A DNA stretch of 64,000 nt. Origin: Bifidobacterium sp. ESL0728 (lineage in GTDB: Bacteria; Actinomycetota; Actinomycetes; Actinomycetales; Bifidobacteriaceae). Both the position numbers and the translations under genes were made by a program. The notes beneath the pieces were generated by a model. It was not told where the DNA came from, searched no databases, and worked only from the letters and a program-made list of their open reading frames with translations. Where the stretch lies: contig NZ_CP113925.1 in NCBI RefSeq assembly GCF_029392015.1, positions 310,001 through 374,000 of the forward strand, in the 5' to 3' direction. This document shows, piece by piece, positions 26,084-35,107 of this stretch (position 1 is the stretch's first letter; each line of letters starts with the position of its first letter).

Positions 26084-28891
26084 ATGGCGCAATCGCAACA
26101 TCATGGGTCAAGTGAACCTCAAAATCGTCAGCAAAAGCAAAATCAGCAAAATCAAGAGGCTCGTACGCGTTTTGAAGACACGCAAACGGCCGAAAATGCC
26201 GGTGAAGCTTCTAAGGCAGCCAATAAGACCGATAACGTTGGAACCAAGCACACCGCTGATGCCGGCAAGGCAGGCAAGACGAAGCGGGTCAAGACCCCGT
26301 TGGGTGTGGCCGCCAAAGCCAAGGCTGTAGGCCATGCTGCGAAAACTTCTTCGCATGCGCACGAGGCCACAGCCAGGGCCGCGGGCAAAGTCGAAGCCAA
26401 GGCGAAGGCGGTGAAAAACGTTGCAGAAACGTCTTTGCGAACTCACAAGGCTCCAACCAAGGTGAAGAAAACCGTCGTCCATGCCCAAAAGAAGGCGGCG
26501 AACGCGGAAAAGAAAGTCGTCAACGTGGAACGGAAGGCGAAGACTGCGGAAAAGAAAGTGGCCAGCGCCGAAAAGAAGGCGTTGACTGCCGAGCAACGGG
26601 CTGCAGCGGCTGAAAAGAAGGCCCTGTTGCGTGCCGACACCTTTACCAATGCGCCTAAGGTGTCGCGCGATACCTTGACCCGAGAGGAGCGCGAGGAGAT
26701 CGCCAAGCACGTCAAGGAAGAGCGCAAGGAAGCCAAGAAACTGAGAAAGACCTCCCGCAGCCCGATTGGCCGCTGGTGGCGCAAGGTGCAGGCCAGCCCC
26801 GACAAAGTGACGCTTGCGATGGCCATTGTCACCCTCGGCGTGGTCTACGGCGACATCGGCACTTCGCCGCTCTACACTGTCCAGACGTTCCTGGCCGGGC
26901 AGGGCGGACTGGCGAAGATCGATCGGCCCGCGGTGCTGGGTATGCTTTCGCTGATTTTCTGGACCTTGCTGCTGATTACCACCGTCAAATACGTGCTGGT
27001 CGCCATGCACGCGGACAACAAGGGCGAGGGCGGCATTTTCGCGCTCTTCTCGCTGGTACGTCATTACGGCAAATGGCTGGTCGTGCCCGCGATGATCGGC
27101 GGTGCGGCGTTTCTGGCTGATTCCGTCTTGACTCCGGCCGTCTCGATCTCCTCGGCAGTGGAAGGTCTCAAAACCATCCCTGCGTTCACCCACGCGTTCG
27201 AAGAGAACACGAGTTTGACGCTAATGATCACCATCGTCATCATCGTCGTGCTTTTCTCCGTCCAGGCGCGTGGCACTGAGAGCATCGGCAAGGTCTTCGG
27301 CTCGGTGGTGCTGGTCTGGTTCGCGTTCCTCGCGCTGGTCGGCATCGTCAACCTGAGCGGCGACTGGAGCATTTTCGAGGCCATCAACCCGGTCTACGGT
27401 GTCGAATTCCTCTTCAGCTCGCACAACGTCGCCGGCATTTCGCTGATGGGCACGGTCTTCCTTTCGACCACGGGCGCCGAGGCGCTGTATTCCGATATGG
27501 GTCACGTCGGGCGTGGCAACATCTACTTCACCTGGCCCTTCATCAACGTCGCGCTCGTGCTCAACTACTTCGGGCAGGGCGCGTGGATGCTGGGCAACCG
27601 CGGCGACAAGTCGCTGGCGGGGGCAAATGCGACCGTCAATCCGTTCTTCCAGATGATGAGCCCGAACGTGCGTTACGTCGGCGTAATCCTCTCCGTGGCG
27701 GCTGGTGTGATCGCTTCGCAGGCTTTGATCACCGGCGCGTTCACGATGGTCTCGGAGGCCACTGGCCTCAACTGGATGCCGCATCTTCAGGTGCGCTACC
27801 CCTCGCGTACCCGTGGCCAGCTCTATATCCCGACCGTCAACGTCGTGCTGTGTATAGCAACTCTTACGGTGCTGGCCATTTTCAAGGATTCCGAGCATAT
27901 TTCCGCCGCATACGGCCTGGCATTGACCATCACCATGCTGGCCACGACGATTCTTTTGACCACATATGTCTGGCACCATCACCATCGCGTGGGCGCGGTG
28001 TTCTTCTTCGCGTTGTTCGTCACCACCGACTCGCTGTTCTTCATCTCCTCGATGTCGAAGTTCCTGCGCGGCGGTTGGTTCACGATGCTCCTGACCGCGG
28101 TGATCTTGCTGATCATGATCACGTGGAACGACGGAACCAAGATCGAACGTTCGCAGCGTCGGCATATGAAGCCGCGTGATTTCAAGCCCGCGCTCGCGAA
28201 ATTGCATGATGATTTCCGTATCCCATATTTCGCGGACAACATCGTTTATCTCACTTCCGATTCCGAGTTGCGCCGGCTTGATACCGACATCTTCTTCTCG
28301 ATCTTCGCCGACCATCCCAAGCGTGCGCGCGCCTGGTGGGCGGTTTCCGTGGTGACCACGGACGAGCCATTCACGCGCGAGTATTCGGTGGAGAACTTCG
28401 ACACGGACTATATCTTCCGCGTGCGGATCAGGCTCGGTTTCAAGGTCTCCCAATCGATTCCTGCTTATATCCATCAGATCATGCACGATTTGTCATCGTC
28501 CGGGGAATTGCCTGAGCAGAAGTCGGTTTATCCGAAGGTTGACGCCGACCCCGATATCGGTACTGTGCGTTACGTGCTGGTTCATAAGGCCCTGATGCCG
28601 GAGTCTAAGATTACCGGTCGTGAGGCGTTGAGCCTTAAGATGAAGTACGCCATCCGCCATATGGCCGGTTCGCCGGTCAAGTGGTTCGGCCTGGCTCCCT
28701 ATAACCCGGTGGTCGAAGTGCAGCCGCTCTTCCTCTCCACCCGCCGTCCCCCGCGCCTGAAGCGCGTTGCTTTCCACACCTCCACCCGGCGTAAGACAGC
28801 TGCTTCCGCCAATATTTCCAATGGTTCCTCGGATCCTTCTGGTGCAGCGTCTACGGATAAGCGTGATCCAGCCAAGACGAAGAAAGACTGA
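26084..28891 (+). CDS. kup: KUP family potassium transporter, copy 2
   Basis: This is a second KUP-type K+ transporter, clearly a duplicate of the preceding gene. The transmembrane core and C-terminal domain are nearly the same, including GVVYGDIGTSPLYT near residue 257. The N-terminal extension is longer, about 245 residues, and is Lys/Ala-rich like a histone H1 tail. It contains a 7-residue periodic stretch (AEKKVASAEKKALTAEQR). The C-terminal tail is shorter than in copy 1. Differences are concentrated in these tails, which suggests a conserved transport role with different regulation. It shares its 5' leader with copy 1. Confidence 0.95.
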   Translation: MAQSQHHGSSEPQNRQQKQNQQNQEARTRFEDTQTAENAGEASKAANKTDNVGTKHTADAGKAGKTKRVKTPLGVAAKAKAVGHAAKTSSHAHEATARAAGKVEAKAKAVKNVAETSLRTHKAPTKVKKTVVHAQKKAANAEKKVVNVERKAKTAEKKVASAEKKALTAEQRAAAAEKKALLRADTFTNAPKVSRDTLTREEREEIAKHVKEERKEAKKLRKTSRSPIGRWWRKVQASPDKVTLAMAIVTLGVVYGDIGTSPLYTVQTFLAGQGGLAKIDRPAVLGMLSLIFWTLLLITTVKYVLVAMHADNKGEGGIFALFSLVRHYGKWLVVPAMIGGAAFLADSVLTPAVSISSAVEGLKTIPAFTHAFEENTSLTLMITIVIIVVLFSVQARGTESIGKVFGSVVLVWFAFLALVGIVNLSGDWSIFEAINPVYGVEFLFSSHNVAGISLMGTVFLSTTGAEALYSDMGHVGRGNIYFTWPFINVALVLNYFGQGAWMLGNRGDKSLAGANATVNPFFQMMSPNVRYVGVILSVAAGVIASQALITGAFTMVSEATGLNWMPHLQVRYPSRTRGQLYIPTVNVVLCIATLTVLAIFKDSEHISAAYGLALTITMLATTILLTTYVWHHHHRVGAVFFFALFVTTDSLFFISSMSKFLRGGWFTMLLTAVILLIMITWNDGTKIERSQRRHMKPRDFKPALAKLHDDFRIPYFADNIVYLTSDSELRRLDTDIFFSIFADHPKRARAWWAVSVVTTDEPFTREYSVENFDTDYIFRVRIRLGFKVSQSIPAYIHQIMHDLSSSGELPEQKSVYPKVDADPDIGTVRYVLVHKALMPESKITGREALSLKMKYAIRHMAGSPVKWFGLAPYNPVVEVQPLFLSTRRPPRLKRVAFHTSTRRKTAASANISNGSSDPSGAASTDKRDPAKTKKD

Positions 28892-29035
28892 CAGGCTATT
28901 TAGCGATGTTCCGATTCTTCATGATGACCGATGAATTCTTCGCGACACGGGTAGGCGGGTAATGACTGTTCTATTTCGAATGTTCTCGCTAACATGGCAT
29001 TTATGGCATTCCAGCCTATATATCAAAGGAGTGAT

Positions 29036-30580
29036 ATGACTCAGGTGTCATCCACCAATTCAGCAGAGTTGATTGTCGACGATGATTTCAAAGTGGGCAA
29101 GGTCAATGACCGGCTGTTCGGTTCGTTTGTCGAACATCTTGGTCGATGCGTGTATACAGGCATTTATGAACCGGGCCATCCCACTGCTGACGCGAACGGC
29201 TTCAGGCAAGATGTCATCGATTTAGTGCGTGAGCTGGGGGCAACCACCATCCGTTACCCAGGCGGGAATTTCGTTTCCGGCTATCGCTGGGAAGATGGCG
29301 TAGGCCCAAAGAACGATCGTCCGCGCCGTCTCGACATGGCGTGGCACTCCACCGAAACCAACCAGTTCGGCCTGCATGAGATGGCCAAGTGGCTCGACAA
29401 GGTCGGTGGTAATGAGCTGATGGAGGCGGTAAACCTCGGCACCCGCGGTCTTGAGGACGCGATGGATTTGCTGGAATATGCCAACATCCCTGGCGGAACG
29501 AAACTCTCCGAAGAACGTCGCGCTAATGGCGCCGACAAGACGTTCGACATCCGCATGTGGTGCCTGGGCAACGAGATGGACGGGCCGTGGCAGCTCGGCC
29601 ACAAGTCGGCCGAGGACTACGGCACGTTGGCCGCATCGGTGGCACGTGGAATGAGGCAGATGGATCCTGACGTCGAATTGGTGGTCTGTGGTTCCTCGGC
29701 GCATAATATGCCCACGTTCGGCACGTGGGAGGAGACGGTGCTTTCAAAGACCTATGATCTGGTGGATTTCGTTTCCTGCCACGCCTACTATCAGCCTCAC
29801 GACGGCGACATGGCCAGCTTTTTGGCTTCCGGCGTCGATATGGACGGCTTCATCAAGGATGTGGCCGCCGCCATCGATGCCACCAAGGCGAGGCTCAAGA
29901 GCAAGCACGATGTATTCATTTCCTTCGACGAATGGAACGTCTGGTATCAGGACGCCGAAGCGAGCAAGAACCCTGAGGGTATCGGCAATTGGCCGGTCGC
30001 CCCACGGCTGTTGGAGGACGTCTATTCCGTGGCTGATGCGGTGGTCTTCGGCGATTTGATGATTACTCTTTTGAAAAACGTCGACCGTGTTCATGCTGCG
30101 AGTTTGGCCCAGCTGGTCAATGTCATCGCGCCGATTATGACAGAACCCGGTGGCCCGGCCTGGAGGCAGACAACGTTCTATCCCTTCGCGATTACCGCCA
30201 GGCTTGCCAAGGGTGGCACGGTGCTCGAGCCGAAGCTTGACTCCTCTCAAGTTTCCACCCCAAAGTACGGGAATGTTGATGGCGTCAACGCGGTGGCGGT
30301 ACGCGGCGGTGATGGCACGGTCTCGGTTTTCGCGGTCAATCGTTCCCTTGATACGCCCGCCGAATTCGAAGTGAGGCTTCCCGAGGATGTGCGTGGTAGA
30401 TCCGGGCTGCGTGTCGAGGCGCAGACCTTGAACGACGATGACATCAACGCGAAGAATACGCTGGATAATCAGAACCGCGTTACCCCGAAAGCCAACGCAA
30501 CCGTTGCATTTGACCCGCAATCGGGAACGGTGAAGCTTACGTTGCCACCGGTTTCGTGGACGGCGATTCACTTGAAGTGA
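29036..30580 (+). CDS. GH51 alpha-L-arabinofuranosidase
   Basis: This is an intracellular retaining exo-enzyme that removes alpha-L-arabinofuranosyl groups from arabino-oligosaccharides or arabinoxylan fragments. The start at 29036 has AAAGGAG and gives 514 residues, the family norm. GSFVEHLGRCVYTGIY opens the (beta/alpha)8 barrel. The acid/base is Glu180 in LGNEMDGPWQ and the nucleophile is Glu299 in FDEWNVWY. A C-terminal beta domain follows. There is no signal peptide. It stands alone with its own terminator; arabinose and xylose use may be linked through xylA. Confidence 0.95.
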   Translation: MTQVSSTNSAELIVDDDFKVGKVNDRLFGSFVEHLGRCVYTGIYEPGHPTADANGFRQDVIDLVRELGATTIRYPGGNFVSGYRWEDGVGPKNDRPRRLDMAWHSTETNQFGLHEMAKWLDKVGGNELMEAVNLGTRGLEDAMDLLEYANIPGGTKLSEERRANGADKTFDIRMWCLGNEMDGPWQLGHKSAEDYGTLAASVARGMRQMDPDVELVVCGSSAHNMPTFGTWEETVLSKTYDLVDFVSCHAYYQPHDGDMASFLASGVDMDGFIKDVAAAIDATKARLKSKHDVFISFDEWNVWYQDAEASKNPEGIGNWPVAPRLLEDVYSVADAVVFGDLMITLLKNVDRVHAASLAQLVNVIAPIMTEPGGPAWRQTTFYPFAITARLAKGGTVLEPKLDSSQVSTPKYGNVDGVNAVAVRGGDGTVSVFAVNRSLDTPAEFEVRLPEDVRGRSGLRVEAQTLNDDDINAKNTLDNQNRVTPKANATVAFDPQSGTVKLTLPPVSWTAIHLK

Positions 30581-30601
30581 CGGACAAAGTAACGATATCG
30601 A

Positions 30602-30638
30602 ATTGGTCATTCGCTTTTGTTCCAAGCGGATGACCAAT
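30602..30638 (+). terminator. GH51 gene terminator
   Basis: ATTGGTCAT and CGCTT arms pair with AAGCG and ATGACCAAT around a 7-nt loop; CTTGTTTCT follows. It begins 21 bp after the stop codon. Confidence 0.75.
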
Positions 30639-30749
30639 CTTGTTTCTATGGTGTTTGCCGAGGTTCGACGGTTTGGGGCTCGGTTTAACTTGTTGTGTCA
30701 TGTACGTTGTGCGAGGTGAAGGTATCCAAACCTCCCTACAATAGAGGTC

Positions 30750-31808
30750 ATGACCGGTTATATTCCTACACTTGCCCAGGCGGATGAGCTGCATCATAAG
30801 ATCGCGCCATCGCAGGCCGCCTATGACCTTATCCATACCCATTGCGTCATTATTGCGACGATAACCCGGCAGCTCGTACGTCGGCAGAACGCACTGTTTG
30901 TGCGGCGCTGCACGTTGCCCAAAGACGCGCCTGAACTTACGGGGAGATCTGGGGATACCGTTTCGGTTCCCTGCCGCGAAACGCAGAGAGCGAACGCTTC
31001 CGCTGTTGGTGTGGGTGGCGGTGATGCCGCTGCTGTTGGTCCTGCTAAAAACGAAGGGTTCCGAGGAAGCCGTAGTGCCTGTGGTTCCGTGAATTGCGAT
31101 GATAGCGGGAACGAAGAGTCCAGGCGAAGCCGTGGTGCCGGCCGTACTGGTAGCAAGGCAGACGGTACTTCCGATACCGCGGATTCGGATCGTGCGAAAC
31201 CTGCTTCTGATAGCCCTGCCACACCTGCCGTGTTGGCTCAGAAACATAGCAATTTCAACATTTTAGCCGGTATTAACGCAACGGTTCCGCCGACCGACGG
31301 CGTGACCGGAGGCATGGTTCCGCCGCGTTTGCTCGACGAGAACCTCGCGGTGGTGGGGGCAATGCTTCACGACATTGGCACCTATCTCGTGCTGAAACAC
31401 GATGGCTCGGACGGCGAGAAGCTGCAATTCGACGGTCCGAACTACATCCTGCACGGTCTGCGCGGCTACGACTGGCTGCTTTCGCAGGGCGTTGACGAGT
31501 CCATCGCGCAATTCGCGCGTAACCATACCGGAGTAGGGCTGACCCGTGAACAGGTCGTAGCGCAGGGCCTGCCGCTTCCGCCGGCCGACTACGTGCCGAT
31601 GAACCTCGAACAGGAGGTGGTGATGGTGGCCGACAAATACAACAGCAAGTCCATTCCGCCGCGCTTCCTCACCGCTGGGGCCTACGCGCGCAAGGCACGG
31701 CGCTTCGGCTCCGACAACGAGCGCCAGTGGCTCGACCTCGTCAAGAAATACGGCGTTCCTGACATTCCTGCCCTCGCCAAGAAGTTCGACATGAAACTGG
31801 ATGAGTAG
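30750..31808 (+). CDS. HD-domain phosphohydrolase-like protein with large insertion
   Basis: HD-domain proteins are metal-dependent phosphohydrolases, often acting on nucleotides. The first metal ligand is in IHTHCVII (His29/31). The HD motif is at MLHDIG (His207-Asp208), and FARNHTG and VMVADKYN follow. In normal relatives the first His and the HD are some 25-40 residues apart; here the gap is about 175. The extra segment (about 60-165) is low-complexity, rich in Gly, Ser, Ala, Asp and Arg. The frame is open throughout, so the insertion is translated rather than a frameshift. The substrate is unknown. AGAGGT precedes the start. Confidence 0.8.
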   Translation: MTGYIPTLAQADELHHKIAPSQAAYDLIHTHCVIIATITRQLVRRQNALFVRRCTLPKDAPELTGRSGDTVSVPCRETQRANASAVGVGGGDAAAVGPAKNEGFRGSRSACGSVNCDDSGNEESRRSRGAGRTGSKADGTSDTADSDRAKPASDSPATPAVLAQKHSNFNILAGINATVPPTDGVTGGMVPPRLLDENLAVVGAMLHDIGTYLVLKHDGSDGEKLQFDGPNYILHGLRGYDWLLSQGVDESIAQFARNHTGVGLTREQVVAQGLPLPPADYVPMNLEQEVVMVADKYNSKSIPPRFLTAGAYARKARRFGSDNERQWLDLVKKYGVPDIPALAKKFDMKLDE

Positions 31809-31830
31809 TCGGCCTTCCGGAGTTCGATGC

Positions 31831-31935
31831 TGCTGCGACCAAAAGCACGAAAAATAGTCTGATTTCGTGCTTTTGGTCGCAGCAATGAATAAAGTGCGAC
31901 GAAAAGCATGCGTAACCGTGCTTTTCGTCGCACTT
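31831..31935. repeat. Two tandem hairpins, 61-bp period
   Basis: The first hairpin has 22-bp perfect arms (31831-31852 and 31863-31884, beginning TGCTGCGACCAAAAGCACG). The second has 17-bp perfect arms (AAGTGCGACGAAAAGCA at 31892-31908, complement at 31919-31935). Both loops are 10 nt. The shared core GCGAC occurs at 31835 and 31896, exactly 61 bp apart. They lie in the convergent spacer between the HD gene and the ABC gene and may also terminate both. Confidence 0.8.
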
Positions 31936-31982
31936 ATAGAATCAAGTACATGTGAGCGGGAAGGCGTCACTAACGGTTTGGC

Positions 31983-33320
31983 TCAGAACGAGTAGACTTT
32001 ATCGGCTTTGGCCTCATAGTCCGTTTTGCTGCTGTACTCGTCCGAATTCCTGTTCGTGGCAGTGTCGGCCTTGGTTTTCGTGCTGTTTCCGCCATCATCA
32101 TGGGCACTTGCCGTGCCGTCGGCACTGCGGTCGCCCTTGGCGTAGGAGCTTTCAAAATCCGGAACCAAAACGATTACGCAACGTTTTGGATCCCTGGCGT
32201 GGGCGATGCGCGCAAGCAGGTCGAGGATGACGGTGCGGTCGTCGCTATCAAGTCCACCCAGCGGGTCGTCGGCGAGGATGACCGTGGCCTCGCAGCAGAT
32301 GGCTCGTGCGATGGCCAGGCGGCGCTGATTCACCGGTTTGAGGTCGGCGGTCTTTACTCCCGTGGCCGCTTCATCGAAATCGACATATTTGAGCACGTCA
32401 CGTGCCACTACAGGAATCGGTTTCAGGAACGTGCGTCCGGAAGCGCGCATGGTCAAAGTCAGATTTGTCAGCGCGTCAAGGTCGCTACGCAGGCTGTAAC
32501 GCTGGGTGATCAGTCCGATGCGATGGCCGCGAATTTCGTTGGTCTCGAGCTCCAGCAGGCTCTGGCTTTTCACCATGACCTGGCCGCTGTCGGGGCGGTA
32601 GAAGCCCGAAGCCACCGCCAACAGGGCACGACGTTGCTCGTCGTCGGCGCCGGTGATGGCGTATAGCGATCCGGCGAAGAATCCCCAGTCGATATTGTCC
32701 AAGACGTTTCGTCCGGATTTGCGATTGGTGAAGGTGACGTGGTCGAGTGCGAAGGTAGGGTTCGGCTTCAGCAGAATGTCGGCTTCGGCGATGGTCTCTT
32801 TGTCGAGGCGCGTCGAGACGGCGGTGGCCGGCTCGATCACAGGGGATTTCGCTTCGTGAGCGCTCAGCTTGTCCTCTTCCTCCATGGCCAGCCCGAGGGT
32901 TTCGTTGACACGTTGGGCATTTGCGCTCGCAGCGCTATCAGGGCTTGCCTTGTCTTCAGCGTTCTCTTCCTCGTCGGCTTCTTCGGGTTCTCTTGTTTCT
33001 TCGGTTTTGTCTCCAGATTTGGCCCTGGTGCCTGTCCGTGAATTCTTGGCTCCTGCGCTCTTGGCATTATCGGATTCGGCCTTTTGCTCGTCCGAATCCT
33101 CGGCTTTGCTATCTTGGAGTTCATCGCCATCAGCACTGGCCATGTCGTCAGAAACCTGTCCGGGGGTCGCGAGGCTGCCAAGGTCAAGGGCATCATCGTC
33201 ATCATCGAAGACAACATCATACTTGACCGCCGAGGTGCCTTCCGCGTTTTCGTCCAAGTTGCCCGTGTTATCGGGTTCGTAGCTTTTGGCTTCGTCTTTC
33301 GAATCGGTGTTCTTGCTCAT
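31983..33320 (-). CDS. Degenerate ABC ATPase partner of FtsX-like permease
   Basis: This has the LolD/MacB-type nucleotide-binding-domain fold but lacks catalytic residues. Residues 1-190 are an acidic low-complexity region. The domain then starts with FALDHVTFTNR. The Walker A position reads GADDEQRRALL instead of GxSGSGKSTLL. The signature is LKPVNQRRLAIARA instead of LSGGQxQR. Walker B ends ADDP instead of ADEP, and the H-loop position reads LVPD instead of VTHD. The Q-loop glutamine and D-loop (GGLD) remain. Its start overlaps the stop of the upstream permease gene (ATGA), so the two are coupled. It probably binds the permease without hydrolysing ATP in the usual way. Confidence 0.82.
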   Translation of the reverse strand: MSKNTDSKDEAKSYEPDNTGNLDENAEGTSAVKYDVVFDDDDDALDLGSLATPGQVSDDMASADGDELQDSKAEDSDEQKAESDNAKSAGAKNSRTGTRAKSGDKTEETREPEEADEEENAEDKASPDSAASANAQRVNETLGLAMEEEDKLSAHEAKSPVIEPATAVSTRLDKETIAEADILLKPNPTFALDHVTFTNRKSGRNVLDNIDWGFFAGSLYAITGADDEQRRALLAVASGFYRPDSGQVMVKSQSLLELETNEIRGHRIGLITQRYSLRSDLDALTNLTLTMRASGRTFLKPIPVVARDVLKYVDFDEAATGVKTADLKPVNQRRLAIARAICCEATVILADDPLGGLDSDDRTVILDLLARIAHARDPKRCVIVLVPDFESSYAKGDRSADGTASAHDDGGNSTKTKADTATNRNSDEYSSKTDYEAKADKVYSF

Positions 33321-34810
33321 GCTTGAGCCTCCGTATCGTCTTCGGACGCGTTGTGATTGTCGGTTTTATCGTCATTATCGCTTGGTTGGTTGGTGTCGCT
33401 GTCGGCGTCCGTGCCCGCCTTCGACTCCGCGTCATCGTCAACCGTGCTTTCGTCGGTTTCTTCGCTCGCGCCTGCAACCGGCGATTGCTCGGCACTGCCG
33501 ACTGCTTGGCGGTCATCGAAAATGCGTCGCGTTCCGGCGAACATAGCCCTCAAGAAGGCGATGACGGCCAGCGCCGCGACGATGGCGATGGAATACCACA
33601 TTGCCATCCAGCAAGCCGATACGGCAGGTGTGTTGATTCCTCCGGCCAAGGCCTTCCCCAAAGGTTTGGCAGATAGCGCCCCGGCGATGCCGCCGATCAG
33701 CAGTCCCGGAATGGTGGGAATCAGCGTTTCCAAAGAGAACTGCCAGCCGATGCGGGGGCGGGTGACGCCGATGACCATATCCATCGAAATCTCGTCGCTA
33801 CGGCGACGCAAGGCGAGCCCCAAGAGCAGCAGCAGGACAACTCCGCCGCCCGCGTAGAGACCGATACGAACCTTGACCATGACGTTGTTCAATGAATCCA
33901 AAGGTTTCAGTGAGGCGTTGTAACGGTCGAGCGTAGGTGAACTGACCTCGTAGCCTTTCGGCATTTTCATCCCTTTGAGGGCTTGCGTGAAGGCCTTGTA
34001 TTGGTCGACGCTTTCGAGCTTGAAACCGACGTCGAAACGCGGGTTGAGCCATCCCTCGGGATTGTCGCTGAGCAGTTTGTTCTTGGTAAGAACCGACGGT
34101 TCGGCGTAGATTGCGTTGTCGCGGTTGTTCTTGGCCAGTTTGGCGTCGCTGCCATGTCCGGTTGGTGCGGGATCGGTATAGGTGTAGATGCCGCGCACCT
34201 TCAGCTGATAGGTGTCTTCTGTCATCGGATTGCCGAGTTTGAGCGTGCTGCCCACATGCAGGTTGTTCTTGCGGGCAAAAGCCTGGGAGACGAGCACATT
34301 CCTGCCGTCTTTGGCTTGGTAATCCAAGGATTTTCCTTGACTGATCTTGAAAGCGCCCCATGGATTGATCGAGATGCCGTCTTTGTCGTAATAGCTGTAA
34401 AGTGTGGTCTCGCCGCCGGTTTTCTTGGCGCTTTCGTCGCTTTTGCCCGCGATGGCCTTGGTCGAGTCGGTTTGACGCATCGGCAGGGAGATGCTGATTG
34501 AGAATTGTGGTTGCTGCACGCCGATTTGCTGCAGTACCATCGCGTAGTTGCTATAGTTGTCGAAAGTAATGTACTTTTTCACGCTTGTGGCGTCGTCGCC
34601 CTTGAGCTTGTTTTCCATTGCGGCATTTGGCCGAACAACGGCGATTGGTGCCTGTGCCTGGTAATTGTCTCCATGCGCCGTGTCGCTGGCGCTGGATACG
34701 GCGGTTGCAAAGACAACGCCGAATATCATGACTCCGGCGACAAGGAGCATCATGATGCTGCGCCATTTATGACGTATCACCTTTGAGAAGGCATTGGTTA
34801 GCACGAACAT
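33317..34810 (-). CDS. FtsX/MacB-like ABC permease
   Basis: This is a membrane permease of the FtsX-like family. The 497 residues comprise an N-terminal span (about 16-38, LLVAGVMIFGVVFATAV) and an extracytoplasmic domain to about residue 325. A glycine/leucine-rich span (IGLYAGGGVVLLLLLGLAL) and two further spans follow near 375-395 and 410-435. An acidic Asp/Thr/Ser-rich cytoplasmic tail ends the protein. This is the usual MacB/LolC topology of four spans around a large outer domain. It is the first gene of a two-gene operon with the degenerate ATPase. The exported or sensed substrate is unknown. Confidence 0.85.
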   Translation of the reverse strand: MFVLTNAFSKVIRHKWRSIMMLLVAGVMIFGVVFATAVSSASDTAHGDNYQAQAPIAVVRPNAAMENKLKGDDATSVKKYITFDNYSNYAMVLQQIGVQQPQFSISISLPMRQTDSTKAIAGKSDESAKKTGGETTLYSYYDKDGISINPWGAFKISQGKSLDYQAKDGRNVLVSQAFARKNNLHVGSTLKLGNPMTEDTYQLKVRGIYTYTDPAPTGHGSDAKLAKNNRDNAIYAEPSVLTKNKLLSDNPEGWLNPRFDVGFKLESVDQYKAFTQALKGMKMPKGYEVSSPTLDRYNASLKPLDSLNNVMVKVRIGLYAGGGVVLLLLLGLALRRRSDEISMDMVIGVTRPRIGWQFSLETLIPTIPGLLIGGIAGALSAKPLGKALAGGINTPAVSACWMAMWYSIAIVAALAVIAFLRAMFAGTRRIFDDRQAVGSAEQSPVAGASEETDESTVDDDAESKAGTDADSDTNQPSDNDDKTDNHNASEDDTEAQA

Positions 34811-35107
34811 CTATTTCTCCCGCTGCTCAGGCCTGAGGTTTGCCACGTTGAAAACTTTTTCGCCGAGCATGACACACAGGCACCACATGTTTCCCGCCGT
34901 TTTGGGCTTGCACCTTTTCGATGCTAGGCCGCAGCATAGGCAACAGGTTCAAGTATATGTGCCTTAGCTTGGATGAGACGAACAAAACCTCAGGAAATGT
35001 TGAAAGTTTTCTGGGAATTTTTATTTTCTGGCGGAGATATGAGGGAATTATTTGACGGTATTACGGGAAATGCCGATAAATTCGCCATATGACAGGTAGG
35101 ATTATCG

